64,000 nucleotides of DNA, from positions 3,389,501 to 3,453,500 of the forward strand of contig NC_134771.1 of the NCBI RefSeq assembly GCF_050436995.1. Reading direction: 5' to 3'. Below the pieces are notes generated by a model. That model did not search any database, was not told the origin of the DNA, and was given only the letters and a program-made list of their open reading frames with translations. The translations under genes and the position numbers were made by a program. The stretch comes from Anticarsia gemmatalis (Eukaryota > Arthropoda > Insecta > Lepidoptera > Erebidae). Positions 23,701 through 34,700 of the stretch are shown here, in pieces (the first letter of the stretch is position 1; every line of letters starts with the position of its first letter).

Positions 23701-25079
23701 AAGTGAAAATTCGCAGCGTTCAAAAAGTTTTAAAGATTTTTGCTACCAAAATCTTGCTTTATCGCCGATGCTTTAGAGTATTGTGTGTTAGAAAGTAAGA
23801 CAGCTTGTCCCGTGTGGAGTTGTGCCAATATCCTACTAATATTATAAATGCGAGTTTGTGAGTATGTATGTTTGTTACTCTTTCACGGAAATACTACTGA
23901 TACTGAATCGATTACGATGAAATTTGGTATGTAGACTATGTAGGTAGCTAAAAACCCAGAATAACACATAGGCTACTTTTTATCCTGGTGTTCCCGAGGG
24001 ATCGGGATTTACACGGGAAGGGTTTCCAAGCGGACGAAGTCGCGGGCGGCATCTAGTAACTTATAAAAAAGCTTACAACCAGTAGAATATACATAATTGG
24101 CACAAGTCTACTATTTTCACTTTAGTAAACAGGCAGATCGAAACCTTTATTTTAAGACCACATTTTGGGACCTTTTATTACCACTAATCTAAGTCATTTT
24201 GCTAAAATCCCTATAAAAAAGCCCGATACATCCAATTTGTCTTTGTACCATAAATTAATATGGATGGTACAGATATCCATTGAATGATTGATTTTCGTGA
24301 TAGAAGTGATCGTTTCAGAGTTGACCTCAGGCTACAAACAATCGGATTGCTTTGCAGTCTCCATCAACTGAACCTACGTAGATTTATCAATCAAGAATTC
24401 TTTGGTATAAAAAATACAAGAATTGCAGAAAAAAAATCTTTAGTTATCTTTTCCAAGGGTAAAATGTAGCCAAACTGTCTTATTTATTTGTCTTACGCAG
24501 TCGAGATACGCCCCGCGAATGGGAGAAAGCCCACAGCGAGAAAATGGAGAGGAACAGAAAAAAACGTGGCGATAATAATAGGTAAGAAACATTAAACATT
24601 GGGAATGCCATCCCCTTGATATCTTAGGAGAACTTTCCCCCTATTATATGAGACTAACATTGTCATTGGCGAAACGCGAGTGTTTTTCATACACCTCTGC
24701 CTACCCCTTCTGCCATGACCAGCGTGATCTATCAGCTCTTTCTATAAAAGAAACAGAATTATAAACGAATACTAGCTAACCTGGAACCGCTCGCGTAAAG
24801 CCTATGTTTATTAGGTCTTCAACTATCTCCATGCCAATTTTCATTAAAATCAGTTCTACGGTTTAGTTGCCAAAGTAAAACATACAGACTTTGGCATTTA
24901 TAATATTAGTATACTTATTTTAGCTCCTATAATTTGGAATTGATTAATTCCTACCGATTGGTTTGTCATCGTCAGGAACCAAGCTGCCAGATTCATTTAA
25001 GCTGGTTGTTATGAAAACTAATGACATTGTTTGTTTCAGAGGCGATAAGAAATTAGTAGCGGAGAGCTATTACTTTTAA
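20724..25079 (+). CDS. C2H2 zinc-finger protein, seven supported coding exons
   Basis: The exons are 20724-20812, 21195-21282, 21763-21890, 22473-22612, 23102-23599, 24501-24581 and 25040-25079 (TAA). All junctions are AG/GT and all phases agree. With the proposed 14214 exon the CDS is 1,074 bases (357 residues). The upstream acceptor at 20714-20715 is an alternative. The one recognisable domain is a single C2H2 finger (CHLCPFEADR then ITVLDRHLLSYH), with spacing C-x2-C-x12-H-x4-H, split by an intron between its Cys and His pairs. A Lys/Glu-rich helical stretch follows and the tail is basic. One finger usually gives weak DNA specificity, so a nucleic-acid or protein-binding role is inferred only. 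Introns hold SINE, mariner-MITE and Helitron copies. The final exon has only 13 codons including the stop. I do not recognise an orthologue. Confidence 0.75.
20868..21144 (+). repeat. SINE family A inside an intron of the zinc-finger gene
   Basis: It has the head region aactcgccaccgtccacgct and B-box-like gttcgaaccca, a body with aagggtgaaggaaaacatca, and the tail gagacccttgcctagcagaa. Confidence 0.7.
21929..22127 (+). mobile_element. Mariner-derived MITE in an intron, TA target site
   Basis: The right end ctttttccccgacctaa and the mutated left end ttaggtcgtttataa are bordered by TA. The core keeps cctcacgagctcactgaaag (transposase remnant). Confidence 0.8.
23831..24056 (+). mobile_element. 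Helitron-like element in an intron
   Basis: It starts TCctactaatattataaatg after A and ends aagtcgcgggcggcatCTAG before T. There is no coding capacity. Confidence 0.7.
24769..24913 (-). mobile_element. Helitron-like fragment in an intron, minus strand
   Basis: The minus-strand end is ctag-like (plus strand actagctaacctggaaccgc) and the start is gtatactaatattataaatg. Confidence 0.5.
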
Positions 25080-25117
25080 TTCGGGAGCATTTTAGGATAC
25101 TTTTAAAATAATTTATT

Positions 25118-25123
25118 AATAAA
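25118..25123 (+). terminator. Poly(A) signal of the zinc-finger gene
   Basis: AATAAA lies 39 bases after the TAA stop, so the 3' UTR would be short. Confidence 0.7.
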
Positions 25124-25827
25124 CTCTTGATATTTTACATTTTGTTTTTTATTTGAAGCTCAGCGATAAGTTTTCAACATATCAAACGTGTAATATTGTT
25201 GAATTTAAGTACTTACGAAATAGATCTGAAAAAGGGGTTATTGTAGCTTACGACCAGTTTCTTTATACATTTCAAAAGTAACCCCTAAACCATTGACTTT
25301 GATTTGACATTTGTGTAGTAAAAGCAAATTTGCTTTTTCATAAAACGATCAGTAATTTTGTGGATATAATCCCTAAACTTACTTTTGATGAAGGAACTGG
25401 CCGTCAGGCTCCATCTTAGAAGTCACGTCTGCATCAATCCATAACTCAAGGTCCAAAACTTAAAAACTAATCTCAATAACCAGAGTAGCTCGACCGATCT
25501 TCTTTTCTCATATGGTTTTATCTTGCTGGTATTGTCACTTACAATACAGGTCTATAACTTTTTAAAAGAATAAAAAAGTGAGTGACTACCGATTTTAAAT
25601 TCGCGACTTGTAGGTGCACAGACTGACAGCCCGTGACCGCGGTCGATGCAATTCTATCCAAACGTTGGGTAAACAAATAAAATATCATACCTTAAATTTT
25701 AAATCGATGCTTCATATCGATGCAAGCAATCGATGCATCATAATGTTGTTATGAGATTGTAAGTTTGGGAGCACAGGATAAACAGTAAATTGAATAAATT
25801 AGGAACCAAATAGAGACAATATAAATA

Positions 25828-25833
25828 TTTATT
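25828..25833 (-). terminator. Poly(A) signal of the minus-strand Cys-rich gene
   Basis: The plus strand reads TTTATT, which is AATAAA on the minus strand, about 57 bases after the TGA stop. Confidence 0.7.
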
Positions 25834-25889
25834 GTAAACAACAAATAATAAAAAATACACATCTGTATAATAATAACTAAAACAAAAAA

Positions 25890-26924
25890 TCAATGACAAT
25901 AATTCTCGTCACAGTTGCCATGTTCACAATTATACTCGTCGTTCAAACTCCTACATTGCTCGCAAATTACCCCAGATTGCTGTTTCACTTTATTAGGATA
26001 ATGGCAACACATAGTATAAACACATTTATCATCAACCTCATGGCAACACTCCCTCTTCATAGAAGAATCTCCACTAGACATGCAAGTCTGGCAACATTTA
26101 CAACTGATACGCTCACTGCTTTCAACATTTACGTTTTTCATTTCCTGTCGAACTAAGTTTTTGACTACTGGCAACACTCTGGGACCGCTTCTAACTACAG
26201 GCCGGTTAGAATTCTCGATGTTTTTACCAGCTTTTCTGACAGTAGCAAACATTCTGTTCACTTCTTCAATTGCATCTTTCGATCGAGATTTCTCTTTTAA
26301 AGAATATTTTAACTCTTCCATTTTCATTTGTGGTATTGAAGACGATTTATGCTTGATTAAATCAATCGAATTCCTGTTTCTTATAAAATCAGGTTGACAG
26401 CTACTTAGGACTGTAAATTTACCATTTTCTTGCTTTTTATTATCACCTATAGAGTAGTGAAAGGTACTGACAGTCAGTCTTGGGTGAGGTTTTTTATTAA
26501 AGTCTTCGGTAGACACAGCAGCGTCTTTGAAAAGGCCTGATTTTAGTTTTTCCTTGTTCACATCAACTTTCTTATTCTGGAATACGGTCAGCACTTCGTT
26601 TAAAAGGTTTAACCCTTGCGATACATTCGTGTCTGATGTTTGTACGTTTTTAACATTCGATTTCAAATCATCTACCTTTGCTTTCTGTTTTGTATTTTGA
26701 CATTGATCACAACTCTTCAAGCAAATAGGGCAAGGTTTATTAATCTTTTTATTGCATTCAGTATTTTTTTCATTATTCTTTGAATTTAAACAGATGGCGC
26801 AAACAAATTTGTTAGGTTTTATTGGTTTTTTAGTACATTTCTCTTCCATTTCGACAGTCCAGTCCGGTTTGTATGTGGTTATGTGGATCCAAATCTTTTT
26901 ATTGGGGGAGGCGCTAGTTATCAT
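25890..26924 (-). CDS. Cys-rich protein with N- and C-terminal CxxC clusters, 344 residues
   Basis: One open exon encodes a basic protein. An N-terminal cluster (about residues 42-75: VCAICLNS, KPCPICLKSCDQCQ) and a C-terminal cluster (about 275-344: SCKCCQTC, ECCHE, MCCHYP, CEQC, ending ENYCH) have paired cysteines and histidines suited to metal binding or disulfide cross-linking. The middle is Lys/Ser/Asn-rich. There is no signal peptide or membrane segment. A splice acceptor (tttttctttcag) lies ten bases before the ATG, and the frame stays open up to it. The true start may therefore lie in an upstream minus-strand exon. It is transcribed away from the giant Cys/Pro gene, with the two starts about 1.8 kb apart. 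The family is not recognised. Confidence 0.75.
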   Translation of the reverse strand: MITSASPNKKIWIHITTYKPDWTVEMEEKCTKKPIKPNKFVCAICLNSKNNEKNTECNKKINKPCPICLKSCDQCQNTKQKAKVDDLKSNVKNVQTSDTNVSQGLNLLNEVLTVFQNKKVDVNKEKLKSGLFKDAAVSTEDFNKKPHPRLTVSTFHYSIGDNKKQENGKFTVLSSCQPDFIRNRNSIDLIKHKSSSIPQMKMEELKYSLKEKSRSKDAIEEVNRMFATVRKAGKNIENSNRPVVRSGPRVLPVVKNLVRQEMKNVNVESSERISCKCCQTCMSSGDSSMKRECCHEVDDKCVYTMCCHYPNKVKQQSGVICEQCRSLNDEYNCEHGNCDENYCH

Positions 26925-27140
26925 ATGAAATCCTGAAAGAAAAACAAGACAACGTAATATAATAAATAACCGTAGCTATTGAAACAAGTAACAAAAAGGC
27001 CTATTTGAGTCCTTATGTATTCGGGTAAGTAATGAGCACATAAAATACTAAGAGAGTCTTAGAGCCATTAAGCTTTTAAGATTCAGTGACGAATTACATT
27101 TTATTTAAACGTTATCAGTACGCTGATTGTTAGTGAAAAA

Positions 27141-27391
27141 ATGAAGAAATTGTGGGCAGCTGTTAGGGGCTGAAGAAACTTAACTTTACAGTATTTAAAA
27201 GAGAGACTGATTTTGACGATGGCTGCACCTGTGTGACTATTCTGTCAAATGATCTAGCATCAAGATACTGTCTTCCGAAGCCGTCTGTAGCCATCTGCGA
27301 AAGTCCTACCTTCACAGACGTAGACAGAAATAAAGAACAAGGGGAAACAAAATTACGAGCAGGTGGTGCTACAAACTTACTCTGCTACTGA
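27141..27391 (+). pseudogene. Diverged copy of exon 1 of the giant Cys/Pro gene
   Basis: After an acceptor-like ttaactttacag (27191) an open frame runs to TGA at 27389. It aligns with residues about 52-95 of the giant protein: FKR then CTC, an Ile three residues after CTC, an RY pair, a PK pair, then FTD (TFTDV here, SFTDI in the giant). Upstream, atgaagaaa...agctgtta resembles the giant's start (atgaaagaaag...agctgttt) but runs into a TGA. This fits an old duplication, with the 5' part decayed. The 65-codon frame could still be an exon of an unrecognised gene. It overlaps no long ATG-initiated frame. Confidence 0.45.
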
Positions 27392-28746
27392 TTCTAAAAT
27401 TTGATTCTTTGCATAGTTTCCACCTCACAAACTTCTTACAAAATCACATTGGAAAAGTAAAGTATTTAAAATTGTATTCAACAATATTGGTATAACGTTA
27501 ATTGACATTGACAGATGTTTGAATTTGACATAAGAATGAGTCAAGAAGAAAAAAAGAAGAAAATGCTTGAAGGTTCTTTTATCATACAGTATTATACCCC
27601 TCAAGGGCTTGGAAGGTTGTTGACATTTGTATATTAGAGACTTGTGTTTATTTATCGATTTATTTCATATGCGAAATTCTTTGACAGAATTTGAGTTATT
27701 GACTGTTGTTCTAGTCAAGGAGTGGCTTATAATATTAATTCGATTGGGATATTCAGACAAATTAAAGTGCTTACACAAGTGTGAAAAAAAATATTGTTCT
27801 TAGACATCTTTCATTCTATACAAGACTGGAGTCCTGCCTTTGTTCACAAAATCCAGAATATAATGTCACGAATTTTTGAGCTGAGACACTGGTTTACCTT
27901 ATAGTCCTTATATACCCCAAAGTCACCAGAATTTCGGAGCACCTGCTATGAGTTTTTGGCTTAGTAAACATTGGCGACGGAGAGGAGCAATACTACCAGC
28001 GGACTGGAGCTGAATGTATAAACCTATCAAAGGCACGTCACAATCAGGCTGTCCTTACGTCTCATGAGATGATTGAAGCAACGTTCTTCAAAAAACGTCT
28101 ACATGACATTTGTACGTGAAATTTTGGAGTTTCTGCCTATACTAAGATAGTTATTTTACTATAACACTATGGGATACTCACTCATTTTTACTTAAAAGAA
28201 GAGAAATCAAAGAATTTTTGGCTAGTTCTGTAGGCAGCACAAATAATGTAAAACTTCTTTGTCGGTCCCGTGGATGCCAGAATTTCTGTCATTACGTACC
28301 TTTGACAATAAAATGCCACTTTTTGAATAAAATTCTTGGTAAAAATATTATAATATTTTGAATAAACAAGAAATAAAAACAATTTTACTGTTTACAAAGG
28401 ATTTGAGTGGTGAGATATGTTGTTTTACTAATATTAGACACTATTTTTGAAAATCGTAGGTCAGAGTAAATTCAATAGCTTCACTAAAAGTTATTTTCTA
28501 GATTTTCTTTTATAGGATTCACCCCCAAATAGACCAAGATGCTTCACAAAATTTTCAAAGAACATCATGAAAAGTGGCGAATACAATAAAAACCATTAAA
28601 TCACCAATCACTCTTTTCTCCCCCATCATTCAAAAACAGTAACAGCAAACAAATTACTTGCAGATCTAAAATCGTGCCAACATAGTTAGCCCGCAAAATT
28701 TCCAGCAAAAACAACTCCATAAACAAATAATGATAAATAAGAAGAA
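27392..28746 (+). other. Intergenic region with unassigned exon-like fragments
   Basis: Three open pieces stand out on the plus strand. 27531-27635 starts MSQEEKKKKMLEG. About 27971-28107 follows an acceptor-like ttttggcttag, reads NIGDGEEQYYQRTG..., and ends at a good donor-like gtacgt. About 28517-28594 follows tttcttttatag, reads DSPPNRPRCF..., and ends TAA with AATAAA overlapping the end. They could be exons of a small gene or decayed duplicates. Phases do not settle it. Confidence 0.25.
28192..28292 (-). other. Possible 5' exon of the minus-strand Cys-rich gene
   Basis: From ATG at 28292 the minus strand reads MTEILASTGPTKKFYI... for 33 codons plus two bases, to a donor-like TTTAA|gtaaaa. 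Its phase does not join to the acceptor at 26935 without a stop, so an intermediate exon or another acceptor would be needed. Confidence 0.2.
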
Positions 28747-31700
28747 ATGAAAGAAAGTAAAGCTGTTTACGTGACCAAGCGAAATATAACTGAGGATCTT
28801 TCAAGAGACTACCATTTGTACACTAATCAAATCATAAGAGATTTGGCACACCCGCCTTTGAGATACGAGAAAACTCACGAGGTGGGTTGTCAATATGATT
28901 TCAAGCGTGACAATGTCATTTGTACGTGTAAGAATATTTCTGGCTTGAGAAGAAGGCAGGAAGTGAGATATTTCGGTTCGCCGAAACAGGTGTACGCTTA
29001 TCACGAGCGTTCTAGGAGTTTCACTGATATTGGTACAGGAACTGTGAAGGCTTTGCAGCGGAGGAAGGTTAGAAGAATTTATCTGCCGGAGACCGACGAC
29101 AGAGGCTGCGGCAGTTGGGACCTTTCGTCGTATCTTATTCGTAAGTTGATGATTCAGTTACTAAGTATTTAGTTTGTATTTATAATATGTTCGTCTTTAA
29201 ATACTTTTATGTTTTGCGTAGTCAAATAGAATTAATTACTTCAGTTTTCATGTTTAAGTATAAATAAAATACAAGAATACTTGGAACTCACATTTTTTCT
29301 ACACCGGGATGGGTTTCCCGCTGTTTAAAAAAAAATGTTAAGCCTTCATTTGCTAAGCGAATCAGGGCTTTTAAAAACCTTTATACTTTTGAAAGCTCTC
29401 AGGCATGCAAGGAATCCTCACTATGTTTTCGTTTTTTTTTTGCTCATGAAATGAGTTAATTCATTAATTCATAGTTTCAATTCATATTAATAAGACAAGT
29501 CCTGACCATAGCATTACATAGGTAAAAAGCGAATGCGTAAATATGCGTAAGGTAGCGATCTTGATTTTGTTACTTTTGGCCTGCACACCGTCTTATCTTA
29601 TATAGTCTAACAAAATCCTTTTCATGTTTAAAGGTAAGCCCAAACAACAACCCTCACCGCCACGGAATAAAGGATATTACGAGAACAAAGTAACTTCATC
29701 TAAGTGCGTAGGCGGGTTCCTAGAAATACCTCCCGGTAAAGTATTGAGTGAAAAACTATCGCCCATTGTTAACACTGTATCAGGATCAACCAGCCCTAAA
29801 GAATCACCTTTAAATAGAAATATAGAGATAAATACTATAAATAAATCTGTAATACACACGACGACGCAAGTAGATCAAATTATTCACAAGGATATCGAAA
29901 TTAAAACGATATCACACGTTCAAGAAACAAAATCAATTCAACAGCCGGCTAAGAACCAACCAAACGAAGTAAAAACAAAAGTTTCTAAGAAAGCAACATC
30001 ACAGATAAAGAAAACTATAGAGAACAAAGGCCCAAGGTCCAAGGAACTTGAGACTTTCTCGTCAGACTCCCTGGTACAGCACGTGTACGATCTCGAGAAC
30101 CCCAGTGATGAGAAGCCAAGCATGAGCTTTAACAACCAAGACCCTATGGAAAATAAGCTTGAACGAGAATATAGAAAGATGTTTACAAGTAAAAAAGATA
30201 ATAAGAAAAGCGCTGAAAAGTGTTTGCCGGAGTACAAAAGCGCTTCAGTGTTGAGACGAAGATTTGAAGCTCTCAGACGCGGTCTAGCTAAGAAGGAAGA
30301 GTCCAAGAAGAGTACGGCCGCGGCTACTAACGTTTCAAGTCAAGTCAGCGTGTGTGCTACAAGTCACAGAGATGTCTCTATCAATTCTGACCCTCCTTCT
30401 TTAGAAGCTAGATCTTTTTCACAAACGATTGGTATGGAACAAGATAAAATAACAGTTTACAACCCGCAGTCTGCTTACAAAAGATCTGTAACCGGCAGAC
30501 GCGAAAGAGAAAGAGATAGCATGTATTATTTAAAAACTGATGAAGAGGACAGCGAAACCCAGGGTGTAAAAGGTATGTTCAAGTTATGGGGCAAAAAATT
30601 CAATTTAGAAGATGACGGTTACGCACAAAGCACCCCGCCGGGATATTCCTACGATGTACCAAAGAAATATAGGAAAGAAAGTTCCGTTAAGAACTCAACA
30701 AAATCGACAGACGAGAAAGACAAAAAGAAGTTCTTTTTCTTCAAAAAGAAGAATAACAAGGAGAAAGAGAAAGAACAAAACAAACCTTATAAACAAAAGA
30801 AAGGTATTACTACTGGTCGATGTGAAATTAAAGAAGGTTTAATGATCAAAATTGGTAATGCAGAACAAATGTATCAGACTGAAAGTTCAGAAAGACCGCA
30901 GAAATTAACGTCTAAGATGTGCGTTGATGCGGCCAGGATGTCGTGGCTGCAACAGTTTTTATCGCACTCAATTGAGTCACGTAACAGCGTAAATGTTAGA
31001 TGGAACAACAAACGTTACACCACAAGCAGCAGTACAGTATTCGAATTGATGGACAATGTGTACGAAGACGTAGTGTTTCGTTCTAAGAGCGAGGTCACTG
31101 TACCTTCATCAACTAACTACAAAGCTCAATCACGCCGGCAACGGGTCAATTTTGTACAACAAAACATTGAAGCCTGGATGGTACCTACCACCATAACTGA
31201 TCATCCAAATCTACTCCCAAGAATCGTCCAACGTGAGTCACAGAAACCAAAAAACAATAATATGGAAGTGAGAATTTCTGATCAGAAATGGTTTATAGAT
31301 AAATCGAAAGCGTTTTCACATAAAATAGAAGTAGTGTTACATTCGAAGAACTTTTTGAATCGTGACAGGAAAGACAGTTCGGAGTATTTAAGAATAGATA
31401 TTCCGAAAGGGTTTTTTGTTGATTCAAGTGATACGAGTGACGATAATAATATTCTTGCTAGACAAACTCAGTCTAGTGATGAAGAAGTATATAAAATTAT
31501 TGAATATGAGACGGAAAGTGATTTGAAGAGAGAGATGAATATGTTAGACACTGGAGATTATGCCCATGATATAGAAGTGACTGTCAGTGTGAAAAGTAGT
31601 AGGGAAAAGGCAAGAGTTATGGAGACGATGATTAAAACTCCGCCGATGCATCGTGATGTGCTCATTCAAGGCAGTAATGTGTGTATTCCGAAGAGATGCG

Positions 31701-34700
31701 ATGTTATCGGCGTAGGCATTATTACTCAAAGAGAAATGCGACTGAAGGAGATGCAGAAACCTATGTAAGTTACACTTTTCTTTTTTTGATAAGTATAATT
31801 TTTGATTTTAAATACGTTTTTTTAACACACTTAAAGTCAGTATAGTCGTAGTTCATAGTAGCACGTAAAAAGTCGGTCCCAGTTGTTGTTAATTAAGATA
31901 ACAGTCGTTAAGTCACGTCAAAAACCTTCGGGCGGCTTGAACAACTTTGACACTAGGTTGACCTCTAACCATACGATAAGAAGGAGAACAATTATCCTCG
32001 GTTTCTGAGTACATTTAACGGTAGTTTATCTATTCAATAGCGTTTTTTGTATATGAGTTTTAACGCTATTGAATAGATATGCTACCGCTAAGTGTACTCA
32101 GAAACCCGGGGTTAGTGCCGTTGTTTTACCCAGTAATATGATATTGTTATATAAATTAACTTTCACAGATTAAAGATTCAAGATGACTATTCTGATGAGG
32201 AGTCCGATCGCGAATTGCGACCTCATCTGAAGAACTGCGAACTCGCTGAGAGTTACTTACAAGATTACTACCGCCACTGGACACCTTTAGGTATAGACTT
32301 GTTCTCCTGGTGCGTCAGCGATTCCCAGGTTCGATGCTCGTCCGAAACGTCAAGGACAAGCTTCAATCAAGGCGACATGACTAAATCTTGTCCCAACATT
32401 TTCGACGATTTCCACGCGTTAGTATCATCTTGTGATACAGCAGATACTTACCTCGAAAAGACCTCAGCTCCCAACAGCGAGACCAAAAGAAACTCATATT
32501 GGCACCAAAAAACGAAACTAAAGGAAATAGAAAACGATAAAAGGATCTTACCAAAAGATTCCATCGAAGTTTTTAAGAGAAGAAAGATTTATGCAGCTAG
32601 TATGAGGTCACAGTGGAAATGTGATACCAGTACTGAAGGTCCTACATGCTCCATGCCCAGTACTGAGTGCAAAGGTGCCCAAGATTCGTTGTCCCAAGAC
32701 CCTTATAACTCTTCAATTGGCTCTCCTAAAGACTTATCCAAGTTAAAGTCCAGTGAGCTGAAGAAAAGAAGTCATTTCGAGGAGAAGCATATTTCTTTGC
32801 CCGACGTTGAAGATAGAAGCGTGGCGTGGTTGCTAGAAGGACAGAGTTCCATCTATCAAGAGACTAAAGACCTCATCACACGCTCAGCTCTCGAAGTCTC
32901 ACCGCGGAGTTGGGATGAATCGCTTTCAAAAAGATCGCTATACGTGACACAGTCTAGTGCATCAGGGCCGGTGATTTCGGCTCATTTCTGTAGGAAGTCA
33001 TCGAAGCCTAAGTGTTTGACGCCGCCGCCTCTGCCCTGCAACTCACCGCCCCCGTTCTGCAGGACCACGTCGTATCCTACTTGCAAGTCGCCACCTGCGT
33101 GTCCATACCGGCTGTGCAGGCTACCGCCGCCTTGCAGGACTCCACCACCGCCATCTCCGTGCAATGTGCCATTCCCGTCACCACGACGACAGTGTCCATA
33201 TCGCGCTTGCAGGCCACCACCGATCCCTTGCCCCTCACCGCCACCTCCCCCGGCTCCATGTTGTAGGGCGCGAATGTCACCCTCCTGCGAATCGCTTCCA
33301 CCATGCCAAATGCCTCCTTGCCAAATACCTCCATGCCAAATGCCCCCATGCCAAATGCCGCCAATCTGCAGATCGCCTTCACCATGCAAAAAGTCTTCAC
33401 CTTGCGGAAAGCCATGCAAAACGCCATCATGCAACAACACGCCACCTTGCAAAACACCTAAATGCAAGACACCAAAATGCAAGACGCCTAAAGGCAAGAA
33501 AGCTAAAAACAAAAAATCTAAAAAAGAAAAGAAATCTAAATGCAAAACTCCGCCTTGCAAAACTCCGCCATGCAAGACCCCGCCATGCAAGACCCCGCCG
33601 TGCAAAATCCCACCTTGCAAGACACCGCCCTGCAAGACACCACCATGCAGATCTCCGCCATGTAGATCACCCCCGCCATGCAGAGGAACTCCCCCATGCA
33701 GGACGCCTCCACCATGTAGACGTTCCCCTCCCTGCAGGACACCTCCGCCGTGTAGAAGACCTCCCCCTTGCAGAACACCACCACCGTGCCGAGGATCGCC
33801 GCCTTGCAGGACTCCTCCGCCATGCAGAAGGCCGCCTCCCTGCAGGACACCACCGCCCTGCAGAGGGTCGCCTCCTTGTAGAACACCTCCGCCATGCAGA
33901 CGGCCTCCCCCCTGCAGGACACCACCACCATGTAGAGGATCCCCGCCATGCAGGACTCCTCCCCCATGCCCAAGAACACCGTCATGCAGAACTCCCCCGC
34001 CGTGTAGAAGGACGCCTTCATGCAGGACACCTCCGCCCTGCAGGAGGCCGCCTCCTTGCAGGACTCCTCCTCCGTGTCGGATACCTCCGCCATGCAGGTC
34101 ACCTCCACGTTGCAGGACACCCCCGCCTTGCAGGTCACCTCCGAGGTGTAGGACTCCCCCTCCTTGCAGATCCCCTCCACGTTGTAGGACACCTCCATGT
34201 AGGTCCCCTCCGCGTTGTAGAACACCCCCCCAATGCAGGTCACCTCCCCGATGCAAGACACCCCCTCCATGCCGATCACCTCCGCGATGCAAAACACCCC
34301 CTCCATGTAGGTCACCTCCGCGCTGCAAAACACCGCCGCCGTGTAGGTCACCTCCACGTTGCAAGTCACCTCCACCTTGCAAGTCACCCCCACCCTGTAA
34401 ATCACCCCCACCATGCAAGTCACCCCCACCTTGCAGGTCACCCCCTCCATGCAAGTCACCCCCACCCTGCAAGTCACCTCCACCCTGTAGGTCACCTCCA
34501 CCTTGCAAGTCACCCCCACCATGCAGATCTCCCCCGCCTTGCAGGTCACCACCACCCTGCAGGTCACCACCACCCTGCAGGTCACCTTCGCCCTGCAGGA
34601 CACCTCCATGCAGGACTCCTCCATGCAGGACTCCTCCATGCAGAACTCCTCCATGCAAGACATCACCATGTAGAATACCGCCTTGTAGGTCGCGTACCCC

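Noticed and set aside
32982..34658. A 558-residue minus-strand frame (Gly/Leu/His-rich) and similar long antisense frames to 38005
   Set aside because: They are antisense to the Cys-Pro arrays. Units that are multiples of three and lack antisense stop triplets automatically give long open frames. No splice sites or independent features support them.
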